Part shown: positions 45,809 to 54,649 of the stretch, piece by piece
Position numbering within the stretch: position 1 is the first letter of the stretch
Layout: each line of letters starts with the position of its first letter
Source of the DNA: Oscillospiraceae bacterium NTUH-002-81
GTDB taxonomy: Bacteria > Bacillota > Clostridia > Lachnospirales > Lachnospiraceae
Direction: 5' to 3'
Assembly: GCA_032620915.1 (NCBI GenBank)
Contig: CP136052.1
Span: forward strand, 1,526,501 to 1,590,500
Length of the DNA: 64,000 nt
The notes under the pieces: generated by a model
The model's database searches: none
What the model saw: only the letters and a program-made list of their open reading frames with translations
What the model was told of the DNA's origin: nothing
Program-made: the position numbers and the translations under genes

Positions 45809-48139
45809 ATGCAAACATACAGAAAACAAAGAGTCTGGCGTGTGGCCGGCGTCTGTCTTCTGGCAGTGCTTCTGCTGCTTGGTGCAGGGCGGAGGACAGA
45901 AGCGGCAGCGCCTGTGGCGGATACCTTTGATATTTCGCTGACCTATGGGTATGATAATTCGGTAAAATATAACCGGGATGCCGCTTTTCATGTACAGGTA
46001 ACGAGTAAGGACGCAGATTTTTCCGGAAAGGTGCATCTTCTGACTTCTGCTTACAGACAGGATGTATACTATGGCTCCGGTTCGTTGATGAGCCTGCCTT
46101 TTGGCCACAGGGCCTATGCACTCAGCTATGACAATTATGGGGTTTCCAAAGTGCTGGAGCTGGAACCGGGACAGAGCAAGACAGTGACATTTACACTGCC
46201 CATGACCGGATGTTCCCCTTTTGTAAAAATTCAGCTCATCGGGGCGGACGGACAGATACAGGCGGAGAAGGACTTTTCCCTGTCAGTGCGCACCTCCTCC
46301 GGAGAGTTTCTGGCGGGGGTGCTGACAGATGATCCGACAGGCATGCAGTATCTGGACGGCCTGCGCACGTCGGCCTATTCTTCTGTCAGTCTGGCAGCGG
46401 TGCTGTTGGATGAGACCACACTGGAGGATACCCGGGCCGGGCTGGATATGCTGGATCTGCTCCTGGTGCAGGATTTTGATACAGACAGGCTGCGCACGGA
46501 ACAGAAGGAAGCCATCAAGCGCTGGGTGAGAGACGGCGGTGTGCTGGTGCAGGGCGGCGGACAGAAGGCTGCAGACATGGCAGACCTGACACCGGAGATC
46601 GAACCTTACGGAGAGGGACGGATCGTGACCTACCCCCAGCGGCTGACCATGGGAGAGGACGAGGTAGCCGGTACCGATCTGATGGGACAGATGCTTTTGG
46701 AGGACTGCTTTTCCAGGCAGCAGCTGGAGGAAGCGGATCCCACGGTAACGCACACCGGGGACGATTACTGGGTCGTTTCCAGTGAGCTGGAGGGCGTCAG
46801 CATGGAACATATCCCGAAGACCGGCAGATATGCGGTAGTGCTGGCCGTCTATGTGATCCTGGCAGGGCCGGTGGTTTACCTTGTATTGAAAAAATTTCAC
46901 GGAAGAAAATATATCTGGGGCTGTGTGGGTGTTCTGGCGATCCTGTTTTCCGGGATCGTGTTTGTCATGGGCAGCCGCACCCGGTTTAATGCGCCCTTTG
47001 TCAATTATGTGCGGAAGATCAATCTGATGCCGGGCGTGAAGGATGAGAAGGTAGATTTTTCTGTCCGGGCGCCTTATAACACGGCGTACAGCATTTATGT
47101 GAATCAGGACTATGATCTCATGCCGGTGTGCGATACGGCTTATTATGGCGCCGCCTATATGGATGCGGTGCCTGATTTTTCCAGAGAAAGCATGCAGATC
47201 GCCTATGGGGAGACGGAAAATGTGCTGTCCATGGAGAGTGACCGGGCGTTTACGGCCAAATATGTGCAGGCCTCCCGGACGGAAAAGACGGATGCGGATT
47301 TTGGCGTGCAGGGAGAGCTTTGCTATTTTGATGGCGCACTGACCGGGACGCTGGTCAACCGGACATCTTACAATCTGACGGATGTGTTCCTGATATTTCA
47401 GAATCATCTGGTGTATGTGGAACAGTTCCCGGCCGGTGGATCCCTGGATGTGGGAACATGCAGTCTGTATTCCTTTGTTCCGGGAGAGGGATATGAGATT
47501 GTGCAAAAATGCCTGGATTATGAAGCGGGATATCACAGGGAAGTGAATGCGGATTTTCTGGATGCCTGCTGGAAGACATCGATCCTTTCCAATCAGTTGG
47601 AGGAGGGCTATGAGAAGGAGCCGAAGGGCTGTCGTCTGGTGGGGTTTGTGGACGGTGTGCCACTGGATTTGCTGAAGGACAGTGCCTATCAGACGGAAGG
47701 GCAGACACTTGTGAATACAGACATTTCACTTTCTTATGAGAAAGAAGAAAATGGGAAAATCTGGAAATATTTCCCGTTTATCACCAGTACGGTGCGGGTG
47801 GTGTCCGGCGATTACGTTACCTATAATAATACCGCTTACGGCAATGATGTGGTGCTGGAATACCAGGTGCCGGAGGATGTGCAGGATCTGTCCCTGATGT
47901 TTGGCCGTGAGGATTACTATGATGCGGATGCTTACCAGGAATTTGCCGGGACGATAGAAATTTATAATTACAGGGCCGGTCGGTATGAGAAGGTGTCTGA
48001 GGAGGACGAGCTGACGGGTGACCGGCTGGAGCAGTGCATTTCGCTGGATCACCGGCTGCTGTTGCGTTATCGGGATACGACCGTGGGATCAGACAAATCA
48101 GACAAGCTGCCGATTTTGATCATGAAGGGGAGGATCTGA
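45809..48139 (+). CDS. Large exported membrane protein upstream of an ABC transporter
   Basis: The protein has 776 residues. A signal peptide (VAGVCLLAVLLLLGAG, then cleavage near TEAAAPV) leads to an Ig-like beta domain. A segment around 170-260 follows that resembles a glutamine-amidotransferase-like fold without catalytic residues (LLVQDFDTDRL, WVRDGGVLVQGGG). Two membrane helices lie at about 345-395 (VVLAVYVILAGPVVYLVL and WGCVGVLAILFSGIVFVMGS), then a large outer C-terminal domain. It ends 2 bases before the ABC ATPase start. This layout is seen next to ABC-2 exporters of the gliding/Gld type. The role is unknown. Confidence 0.72.
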   Translation: MQTYRKQRVWRVAGVCLLAVLLLLGAGRRTEAAAPVADTFDISLTYGYDNSVKYNRDAAFHVQVTSKDADFSGKVHLLTSAYRQDVYYGSGSLMSLPFGHRAYALSYDNYGVSKVLELEPGQSKTVTFTLPMTGCSPFVKIQLIGADGQIQAEKDFSLSVRTSSGEFLAGVLTDDPTGMQYLDGLRTSAYSSVSLAAVLLDETTLEDTRAGLDMLDLLLVQDFDTDRLRTEQKEAIKRWVRDGGVLVQGGGQKAADMADLTPEIEPYGEGRIVTYPQRLTMGEDEVAGTDLMGQMLLEDCFSRQQLEEADPTVTHTGDDYWVVSSELEGVSMEHIPKTGRYAVVLAVYVILAGPVVYLVLKKFHGRKYIWGCVGVLAILFSGIVFVMGSRTRFNAPFVNYVRKINLMPGVKDEKVDFSVRAPYNTAYSIYVNQDYDLMPVCDTAYYGAAYMDAVPDFSRESMQIAYGETENVLSMESDRAFTAKYVQASRTEKTDADFGVQGELCYFDGALTGTLVNRTSYNLTDVFLIFQNHLVYVEQFPAGGSLDVGTCSLYSFVPGEGYEIVQKCLDYEAGYHREVNADFLDACWKTSILSNQLEEGYEKEPKGCRLVGFVDGVPLDLLKDSAYQTEGQTLVNTDISLSYEKEENGKIWKYFPFITSTVRVVSGDYVTYNNTAYGNDVVLEYQVPEDVQDLSLMFGREDYYDADAYQEFAGTIEIYNYRAGRYEKVSEEDELTGDRLEQCISLDHRLLLRYRDTTVGSDKSDKLPILIMKGRI

Positions 48140-48141
48140 CC

Positions 48142-49074
48142 ATGCTGAAAATCAGAAATCTGACGAAACGTTATGGCAGATATACAGCGCTGGACAGTCT
48201 GGATCTGCAGATTGACAGAGGGGAGATCTTCGGTTTCGTAGGACCAAACGGTGCGGGAAAGACCACAACCATGAAAATCATGGCAGGCCTTCTCAAGGCA
48301 GATGCGGGAGAGATTTACATTGATGATATCAAGCTTTTTGAGGATTATAACCGGCTGAAAGAGGTTATCGGTTATATGCCGGATTTTTTTGGCGTTTATA
48401 ACAATCTGCAGGTAATGGAATATCTGGAATTTTATGCCAGTGCTTATGGCATGGAGACGAGGCAGGCCCGCAGGCTGGGTGGACATCTTCTGGAAATGGT
48501 GCATCTGGAGGGCAAGGAAGAGTGCTATGTGGATGAACTTTCCCGGGGAATGAAGCAGCGGCTCTGCCTGGCCCGGGCGCTGATCCATGATCCTCAGTTT
48601 CTTATTCTGGATGAGCCGGCATCAGGTCTGGATCCCAGAAGCCGGTTTGAATTTAAGGAGATCCTGAAAGAACTCCGGGATGACGGCAAGACGATCATCA
48701 TCAGTTCCCACATTCTTATGGAGCTGGCAGAGATGTGTACAAGCATTGGTGTCATCGAGCGGGGTAAGATGATCCTCCAGGGAAGTATCGAAGACATTCT
48801 GGAGACAGTGGATACGTCTAATCCGCTGATCATCCGGGTGTATGACCAGGTGGATACAGCAGTGCTGCTGTTGAAGAAGGAGGAGAAGATTGAGAGCCTT
48901 ACCATCCAGGGCAACAGTATTTTCGCTTCTTTTTCCGGAAACCGGGAGGAGGAAGCAAGACTGTTGAAAACGCTCATCGATAATGGTGTTCTTGTCCAGT
49001 CCTATTCCAGAGAGCAGGGCAGCCTGGAATCCCTGTTCCTGAAGATTACAGAACACAGTGAGGAGGCAGGATAA
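48142..49074 (+). CDS. ABC transporter ATP-binding protein
   Basis: The protein has 310 residues. Walker A is GPNGAGKTTT, the signature is ELSRGMKQRL (SRGMK in place of LSGGQ), Walker B is FLILDEPASGLD, and the switch His is in IIISSHI. The variant signature and C-terminal extension are typical of ABC-2 exporters such as NatA or CcmA. GGGGAGG lies before 48142; longer frames from 48034 overlap the previous gene. It works with the permease encoded next. Confidence 0.92.
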   Translation: MLKIRNLTKRYGRYTALDSLDLQIDRGEIFGFVGPNGAGKTTTMKIMAGLLKADAGEIYIDDIKLFEDYNRLKEVIGYMPDFFGVYNNLQVMEYLEFYASAYGMETRQARRLGGHLLEMVHLEGKEECYVDELSRGMKQRLCLARALIHDPQFLILDEPASGLDPRSRFEFKEILKELRDDGKTIIISSHILMELAEMCTSIGVIERGKMILQGSIEDILETVDTSNPLIIRVYDQVDTAVLLLKKEEKIESLTIQGNSIFASFSGNREEEARLLKTLIDNGVLVQSYSREQGSLESLFLKITEHSEEAG

Positions 49075-49947
49075 GTGAAGCTGAATCCGGTATTTAAAAA
49101 TGAGATCAAATTAAGCAGCCGAACGATGAAAAGCAGTTGGATGGTATTTGGCTATAATGCCGTGCTTATCGTGGTGAGCATGATGGTGCTGTACAGTATG
49201 ATGAATTCGGTACATTATGGATACAGCATGGATTATTCTGAGACGGTGAGCCTGTATGTGGTCATGGCTTATATAGAATTTGGTATGATCCTGCTCATCA
49301 TCCCGGCCATTACGGCGGGCAGCATCGCCGGGGAGCGGGAACGGCAGACGCTGGACATGCTGCTGGCGACGAAGATGAAGCCCTGGTCTATCGTGCTGGG
49401 CAAGCTGGAATCGTCCCTGAGTTCGGTGCTCATGCTGGCCGTCTCCAGTCTGCCGGTGCTGTCCATTGTGTTCATCTTTGGCGGTGTGGGCATTCTGGAG
49501 CTGGTGGGATTTGTGGTGATCCTGGGCGTATCGGCAATTTTTGTCGGCAGTGTGGGTATTTTCTTTTCGGCCTACACAAGAAGGGTGACCACTGCCACGG
49601 TGCTGACCTATCTGGCGGTGCTGTTCCTGCTGGGCGGCACACTGGTCATCGAAAGCGGCGTTTACAGTCTGGTACAGATGCAGATGTCGGCAGTGGGACA
49701 GACGGAGGGCATCACCGTGGGCAACGTCATCGGCCTTCTTCTGGTCAATCCGGCGGTGACCTTCTATGGCATGGTCAGCAGCCAGGTGGGAGACCCGGGA
49801 GCCATCGTAGCGCTCTGTACCCGGTTCGGGCTGAACGGGGCGGAAGGCATCCTCACCCACTGGATCGCCGTCAGCGAGGTGGTGCAGCTGCTGCTGTCCG
49901 GCGTGCTGCTGTATCTGGCGGGGAGAAAGATCAATCCATTAAAATAG
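49075..49947 (+). CDS. ABC-2 type permease
   Basis: The protein has 290 residues from GTG, with six predicted membrane helices. The first is near residues 25-45, and ITAGSIAGERERQTLDMLLA contains the conserved coupling segment of ABC-2 permeases (ERE..T...LL). Later helices include GFVVILGVSAIFVGSVGIFF. It ends close to the downstream terminator. The exported compound is unknown. The arrangement of regulator, kinase, exported protein, ATPase and permease suggests an envelope-stress or peptide-response unit. Confidence 0.87.
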   Translation: MKLNPVFKNEIKLSSRTMKSSWMVFGYNAVLIVVSMMVLYSMMNSVHYGYSMDYSETVSLYVVMAYIEFGMILLIIPAITAGSIAGERERQTLDMLLATKMKPWSIVLGKLESSLSSVLMLAVSSLPVLSIVFIFGGVGILELVGFVVILGVSAIFVGSVGIFFSAYTRRVTTATVLTYLAVLFLLGGTLVIESGVYSLVQMQMSAVGQTEGITVGNVIGLLLVNPAVTFYGMVSSQVGDPGAIVALCTRFGLNGAEGILTHWIAVSEVVQLLLSGVLLYLAGRKINPLK

Positions 49948-50037
49948 AGGGAAAATCGTGGAAACAGCACAGAACGGTGTAAACATGGAAGCCGGGAAAA
50001 TAGCTGGAATATGAGAAAAATATGGCGATGAAAAAAG

Positions 50038-50087
50038 AAAGTTCTGTCAAGATCTTCGATAACAGAAGACCATGACAGAACTTTTTT
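50038..50087. terminator. Terminator between the ABC permease and nhaC
   Basis: AAGTTCTGTCA (50039-50049) pairs with TGACAGAACTT (50072-50082), and TTTTT follows. A-rich sequence on the left suits termination of the convergent nhaC transcript as well. Confidence 0.82.
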
Positions 50088-50120
50088 GTTGCAAACTTTG
50101 TGTCAGGCGTAACCTATGGT

Positions 50121-51653
50121 TTATGCCTGCTTTTTATTTACCGAATGCTGATGCAGCACCACCAGAGCCACCACCAGACACACAATGGCGGAGGCCAGCG
50201 TCAGCACCACATTGCCGCCGCTGAACCCGGCCACCACATAGCCGACAAAACAGCAGGAGGCTACGGTGAGTGCGTAGGGCAGCTGGGTAGATACGTGTTC
50301 AATATGCTGGCATCCCGCACCGGTGGAGGACAGGATGGTGGTATCAGAAATCGGGGAGCAGTGATCGCCGAATACACTGCCTGCCAGAGTGGCGGACAGA
50401 GAGACGATGATCAGCTGCGGCGCGATGGCAGAGCATACCGGTACGATGATGGGAATCAGGATACCGAAGGTGCCCCAGGCTGTGCCCATGGAGAAGGACA
50501 AAAATGCCGCAATGACAAAGATCAGGGCCGGAATGATGGCCGGGGGAAGGCTGGAGCTCTCCACAATGCCGCGGACATATTCGCCGGTCATGAGAAGGTC
50601 ACGGCACACGCCGCTGATGGTCCACGCCATGATCAGGATCAGGTAAGCGGGCACCATGTTTTTCACGCCGCTCTCAATACCGGACATGAAATCATGGAAG
50701 GTTACCAGTTTGCGCGGAATGAACAGAATAAAAGCTACGATCAGGGCACCGAAGCCGCCCAGCACCAGCGCATCAGAGGCGCTGCAGTTACCGAAGGCTG
50801 CCATAATGGTGTGATAAGCCGGATCGTCTCCCCAGAGGCCGCCGTTCTGCAGCATGGCCAGAATGGAGAAAATGATCAGGGCGATGACCGGGATGAGCAT
50901 GTCCGATACCCGGCCACGCTCGGAAATGTGCACGGATTCTTCGATGGGCGCATCAAAATCACCCAGGTCGCCTGCCTGTGCAGCCTCTTCCTTTTCTTCC
51001 ATGGGGCCGAAGTCCAGATCCTTCAGACAGAGAAGCAGTACCATTAATATAGAAAGAATGGCATATAAGTTGTAAGGGATCGTTGCCATAAAGGCTGCGA
51101 TATCACTGGTAAATTCACCGGTGGCTGCCAGAGAAGAGCCGACAGCGGCTGCCCAGCTGGAAACCGGGGCAATGATACATACCGGGGCAGCGGTGGCATC
51201 GATGATGTAAGCCAGCTTGGCCCGGGGAATGTTATGCTTGTCTGTCAGCGGTTTCATAACGGTGCCGACGGTCAGGCAGTTGAAATAGTCGTCAATAAAG
51301 ATCAGGATGCCCAGGGCGGCGGTTGCCAGCTGTGCCATGTGGCGGTTTTTGATCTTATCGGATACCCAGCGGCCGTAAGCCCGGGAACCGCCTGCCATGG
51401 TTACGACAACGACCAGAGCGCCTAAAAGACCCAGGAATATCAGAATCTTCATATCTACCCGGGATGCCATCAGGTCAAAGGTGGTGGTCAGGGTACCCAT
51501 AAACGGGTTCAGGCCGGAGGCACAGGCATAGATCAGAGATCCTGACAGAATACCGATGAGCAGGGAGGACATAACCTCCTTGGTGATCAGCGCAAGTGAA
51601 ATTGCAAGAAGCGGAGGCAGTAAAGACAGCCAGCCGACAAAAATTGGTTCCAT
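50121..51653 (-). CDS. NhaC-family Na+/H+ antiporter
   Basis: The protein has 510 residues with 11-12 membrane helices. GILIFIDDYFNCLTVGTVMK and the later SFSMGTAWGTFGILIPIIVP and GDHCSPISDTTILSS are hallmarks of the NhaC superfamily, the last being the conserved ion-path segment. The start at 51653 has GAGAGGGG upstream; the extra eight codons before it are unlikely. Some NhaC members exchange malate/lactate or amino acids instead of ions, so the substrate is not certain. Confidence 0.88.
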   Translation of the reverse strand: MEPIFVGWLSLLPPLLAISLALITKEVMSSLLIGILSGSLIYACASGLNPFMGTLTTTFDLMASRVDMKILIFLGLLGALVVVVTMAGGSRAYGRWVSDKIKNRHMAQLATAALGILIFIDDYFNCLTVGTVMKPLTDKHNIPRAKLAYIIDATAAPVCIIAPVSSWAAAVGSSLAATGEFTSDIAAFMATIPYNLYAILSILMVLLLCLKDLDFGPMEEKEEAAQAGDLGDFDAPIEESVHISERGRVSDMLIPVIALIIFSILAMLQNGGLWGDDPAYHTIMAAFGNCSASDALVLGGFGALIVAFILFIPRKLVTFHDFMSGIESGVKNMVPAYLILIMAWTISGVCRDLLMTGEYVRGIVESSSLPPAIIPALIFVIAAFLSFSMGTAWGTFGILIPIIVPVCSAIAPQLIIVSLSATLAGSVFGDHCSPISDTTILSSTGAGCQHIEHVSTQLPYALTVASCCFVGYVVAGFSGGNVVLTLASAIVCLVVALVVLHQHSVNKKQA

Positions 51654-51732
51654 ATCGTTTTCCCCTCTCAAATTCAAGAAATTTTTAATTCTATCTTATT
51701 GTAATCGGTGAATCCGGTTCCGTCAATGAGAC

Positions 51733-51771
51733 TTTACATAAACTTTACATTTGCTTCGTACAGACTTTACA
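51733..51771 (+). promoter_or_regulatory. Pho box upstream of the Na/Pi transporter gene
   Basis: TTTACA occurs at 51733, 51744 and 51766, with a degenerate copy (TTCGTA) at 51755, an exact 11-bp period over four positions. A -10-like TATTGT starts at 51781. Four TT(A/T)ACA repeats at 11-bp spacing are the binding pattern of PhoP in Firmicutes, and phoP is encoded at 60187. Confidence 0.75.
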
Positions 51772-51853
51772 GGAATTTCATATTGTTGAGAAGTAGGTAG
51801 ATGAATATTCAGAAAAGAAGCAATAACGAGGAGAGAGTAGGAGGACAAAAGAG

Positions 51854-53524
51854 ATGGAGCATATGAAAATGCTGTTTATGTTTATCGGGGGCCTGGGGAT
51901 GTTCCTGTATGGCATGAACGTCATGGCGGACGGCCTGCAGAAATCTGCAGGAAACCGGATGCGCAAATTATTACAGTTTTTAACGAGCAACCGGCTCATG
52001 GGTGTACTGGTAGGACTGGGAGTTACCGCCATCATCCAGAGCTCATCCGCCACAACCGTTATGGTGGTCGGTTTTGTGAATGCAGGCATTCTGAACCTGA
52101 CCCAGGCTGTGGGCGTGATCATGGGTGCCAATATCGGAACAACAGTGACTGCATGGATCGTGTCCATGAGCGAGTGGGGCAGTATGTTAAAGCCGGAGAC
52201 GTTTGCACCGCTGCTCATCGGCATTGGCGCTTTTATGCTGTTATTCTGCAAAAAAGAACGGCAGAAGGAAATTGCCCAGATTCTGGTGGGATTTGGTGTA
52301 CTGTTCGTGGGCTTAAGTTACATGTCCGGTTCCATTGCACCGTATAAGAGTGCGCCGATTTTTTCCACAGCCTTTTCCGTGCTGGGGAACAACCCCATCC
52401 TTGGCATCCTGACCGGTGCGGTGGTGACGGGCGTCATCCAGAGCTCTTCCGCTTCTGTAGGTATTCTGCAGACGCTGGCCATGAACGGGATCGTGACATG
52501 GAATTCTGCCGTGTTCATCACTCTTGGCCAGAATATCGGTACCTGTGTAACGGCGCTGCTGTCCAGTATCGGCGCTCAGAAAAATGCCAAGCGGGCAGCG
52601 GTGATCCACCTTTTATTTAATGTGATCGGTGCGGTAGTCTTTGGTATTGTCATGGTTATCGTGTTTGGCCTGCGCCCGGCTTTCGGCACATCGACCATCA
52701 GCAGCGTACAGATTTCCATTTTCCACACGGTATTCAATGTGACCAATACAATCCTGCTGTTCCCCTTTGCCAGAGTACTGGTGAAATTATCGGAAAAAAT
52801 TGTCCGGGATGAAAAAGAGACCGGCGAGGCAGAGGAGATGGCAGACATCGCTCTGCCGCAGCTGGATGCCCGTGTGCTGGAAACCCCTGCTTTCGCTGTG
52901 GAAAATACGATCCAGGAGCTGCTTCGGATGAGTGAGATCACGGTCTGTCATCTGCGCACTGCCATGGATGCAGTGCTGACAGGCAGCCACCGGAAAATCG
53001 AGAAGGGGCGGAAACTGGAAGAAACCGTGAATGAATTCGAAAAACTGATCATGGAATATCTGGCGAAGCTGGACCACACTTCCCTGACAGACAAACAGCG
53101 GGAGATCGTGGGTGATCTCATGTATACCGTAAAGGATGTGGAGCGGATTTCCGACCACTGTGACAATATCGTAGATCTGGCTGAGGAAATGTCGGATACT
53201 TCCATGGAGTTTTCTATGGATGCCAAGGAAGGGTTGCGGGAAATGACGGAGCTGTCTGTGGAGACCATTGAGGGCGCCATTGCGGCCAGAAGAAGCGAGA
53301 AGCCGGAGCAGTGCCGGGAAAATGTGCAGAAGGTCAAAGATTTGGAGGACGAGATTGACGGACTGAGAAAGGAACTGCGGAAATCCCATATGGAGCGGAT
53401 CGCCCGGAACGAGTGCTCTGCCTCCAAGGGCATCATCTTCCTGGATATCATCAGTAATATGGAGCGGGTTTCTGACCATGCCAGAAACATTGTGGAGTAT
53501 ATTTCTTCGGAAATGGCCCACTGA
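51854..53524 (+). CDS. Na+/phosphate symporter with C-terminal PhoU-like domain
   Basis: The protein has 556 residues. The membrane part contains two inverted repeats, each with the QSSSA signature (AIIQSSSATT and VIQSSSASVG), and NIGTTVTAW/NIGTCVTAL, as in NptA/YjbB sodium-phosphate carriers. Residues about 345-550 are a helical PhoU-like domain (VERISDHCDNIVDLAEEMSD and NMERVSDHARNIVEYI) that may sense or regulate flux. The Pho box upstream predicts induction at low phosphate. It is the first gene of a phosphate cluster. Confidence 0.92.
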   Translation: MEHMKMLFMFIGGLGMFLYGMNVMADGLQKSAGNRMRKLLQFLTSNRLMGVLVGLGVTAIIQSSSATTVMVVGFVNAGILNLTQAVGVIMGANIGTTVTAWIVSMSEWGSMLKPETFAPLLIGIGAFMLLFCKKERQKEIAQILVGFGVLFVGLSYMSGSIAPYKSAPIFSTAFSVLGNNPILGILTGAVVTGVIQSSSASVGILQTLAMNGIVTWNSAVFITLGQNIGTCVTALLSSIGAQKNAKRAAVIHLLFNVIGAVVFGIVMVIVFGLRPAFGTSTISSVQISIFHTVFNVTNTILLFPFARVLVKLSEKIVRDEKETGEAEEMADIALPQLDARVLETPAFAVENTIQELLRMSEITVCHLRTAMDAVLTGSHRKIEKGRKLEETVNEFEKLIMEYLAKLDHTSLTDKQREIVGDLMYTVKDVERISDHCDNIVDLAEEMSDTSMEFSMDAKEGLREMTELSVETIEGAIAARRSEKPEQCRENVQKVKDLEDEIDGLRKELRKSHMERIARNECSASKGIIFLDIISNMERVSDHARNIVEYISSEMAH

Positions 53525-53528
53525 TGCT

Positions 53529-53567
53529 TTTACAAAGACTTAACAAAAAGCAAATATTTCTTTTATA
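53529..53567 (+). promoter_or_regulatory. Pho box upstream of pstS
   Basis: TTTACA at 53529, TTAACA at 53540 and TTTATA at 53562 lie on the same 11-bp grid, with the third position (53551) degenerate. A -10-like TATAGG begins at 53575. The layout copies that of the box at 51733, including the missing third repeat. Confidence 0.72.
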
Positions 53568-53641
53568 CACCGGGTATAGGATGGTTTCAACAGATGAGGA
53601 AAACAATCTGAAAGATAAGTTTTAGGAGGAGTATGAGAGAA

Positions 53642-54556
53642 ATGAAAAAAGCAATCGTAATTGGCATGATCGCAGCAATGACAGTAGGCATGACTGCCTG
53701 CGGTAACAGCAGCAGTGACAGCGCACCGGCAACAACAGCACCGGCAGCGACAGAGAATACACAGCAGGAGAAGACAGCAGATGCCACAGCAGCAGATACT
53801 GCAGCTTCAGACCTTTCCGGTACCGTCGTGATCACAGGTTCTACTTCCGTTGAGAAGATCCTGAATGACATGAAGGATGAGTTCACCGCACAGAACCCCA
53901 ACGTGACCATCGAGTACACCGGCAGCGGTTCTTCCGCAGGCATCAAGGACACCAAGGCAAAGACCAACAACATCGGCGCTTCTTCCAGAGAGATCAAGGA
54001 TGATGAAAAGGATGCTGATCTGAAGCAGGAAGTATTTGCTTATGACGGAATCGCAGTCATCGTAAACCCGGCAAATGAGGCAGTGAAAAATATCACCACC
54101 GAGCAGCTGGCAGATATTTATTCCGGTAAGATCACAAACTGGAAAGAGGTTGGCGGTGATGATGCAGAGATTTTTGTGGTGTCCCGTGAGGAGAGCTCCG
54201 GGACCAGAAGCGCTTTTGAAGAGCTGATTGCCTTAGAGGATGCAGGCGGACTGACCGGTGCAGCTTCTGTATCGGAAGGAAATGGTCCGGTACAGGCAGC
54301 AGTGGCAGAGAATGCCAACGCTATCGGCTATGTATCCTTCTCCTTCATCGATGACACGGTAAAAGCGCTGACCGTCAATGATGTGGAGCCTACGGCTGAG
54401 CTTGCAAAGACCGGCGAGTATCCGCTGTCCAGACCGTTCATCTTCGTATACTACGATGACACCGTAACAGATGCAGGAAAAGCATTTCTTGACTTTGCCC
54501 TGACAGAAGACGGACAGGCGTGCGTAGATAACCACGGCGGAATCCGTGTGAAATAA
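53642..54556 (+). CDS. pstS: Phosphate-binding lipoprotein PstS
   Basis: The protein has 304 residues. The signal peptide ends GMTACGN, a lipobox. A short Ala/Thr-rich linker precedes the binding domain, with TVVITGSTSVEKILNDM, YTGSGSSAGIKD and REESSGTRSAFEELI, the segments that hold the phosphate. The start at 53642 is 11 bases from AGGAGGA; 53633 is possible but too close. It delivers phosphate to PstCA. A terminator hairpin between pstS and pstC probably lets PstS be made in excess. Confidence 0.95.
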   Translation: MKKAIVIGMIAAMTVGMTACGNSSSDSAPATTAPAATENTQQEKTADATAADTAASDLSGTVVITGSTSVEKILNDMKDEFTAQNPNVTIEYTGSGSSAGIKDTKAKTNNIGASSREIKDDEKDADLKQEVFAYDGIAVIVNPANEAVKNITTEQLADIYSGKITNWKEVGGDDAEIFVVSREESSGTRSAFEELIALEDAGGLTGAASVSEGNGPVQAAVAENANAIGYVSFSFIDDTVKALTVNDVEPTAELAKTGEYPLSRPFIFVYYDDTVTDAGKAFLDFALTEDGQACVDNHGGIRVK

Positions 54557-54588
54557 ATTTTCCGGAGAACGAAAAAGAAAAAGAAAGC

Positions 54589-54638
54589 TGCCCCAAAACA
54601 AAGACTGGATATCCGGAGCCTGTTTTGGGGCATTTTTA
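54589..54638 (+). terminator. Hairpin terminator/attenuator between pstS and pstC
   Basis: TGCCCCAAAACA (54589-54600) pairs perfectly with TGTTTTGGGGCA (54621-54632), followed by TTTTT. It would end most transcripts after pstS, with read-through giving less of the permease and ATPase. Confidence 0.82.
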
Positions 54639-54649
54639 AAGGGGAAAAT

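Noticed and set aside
50100..51047. Plus-strand open frame opposite nhaC
   Set aside because: The translation is Gly/His/Asp-rich without a fold pattern. The minus-strand frame encodes a clear 12-helix antiporter.
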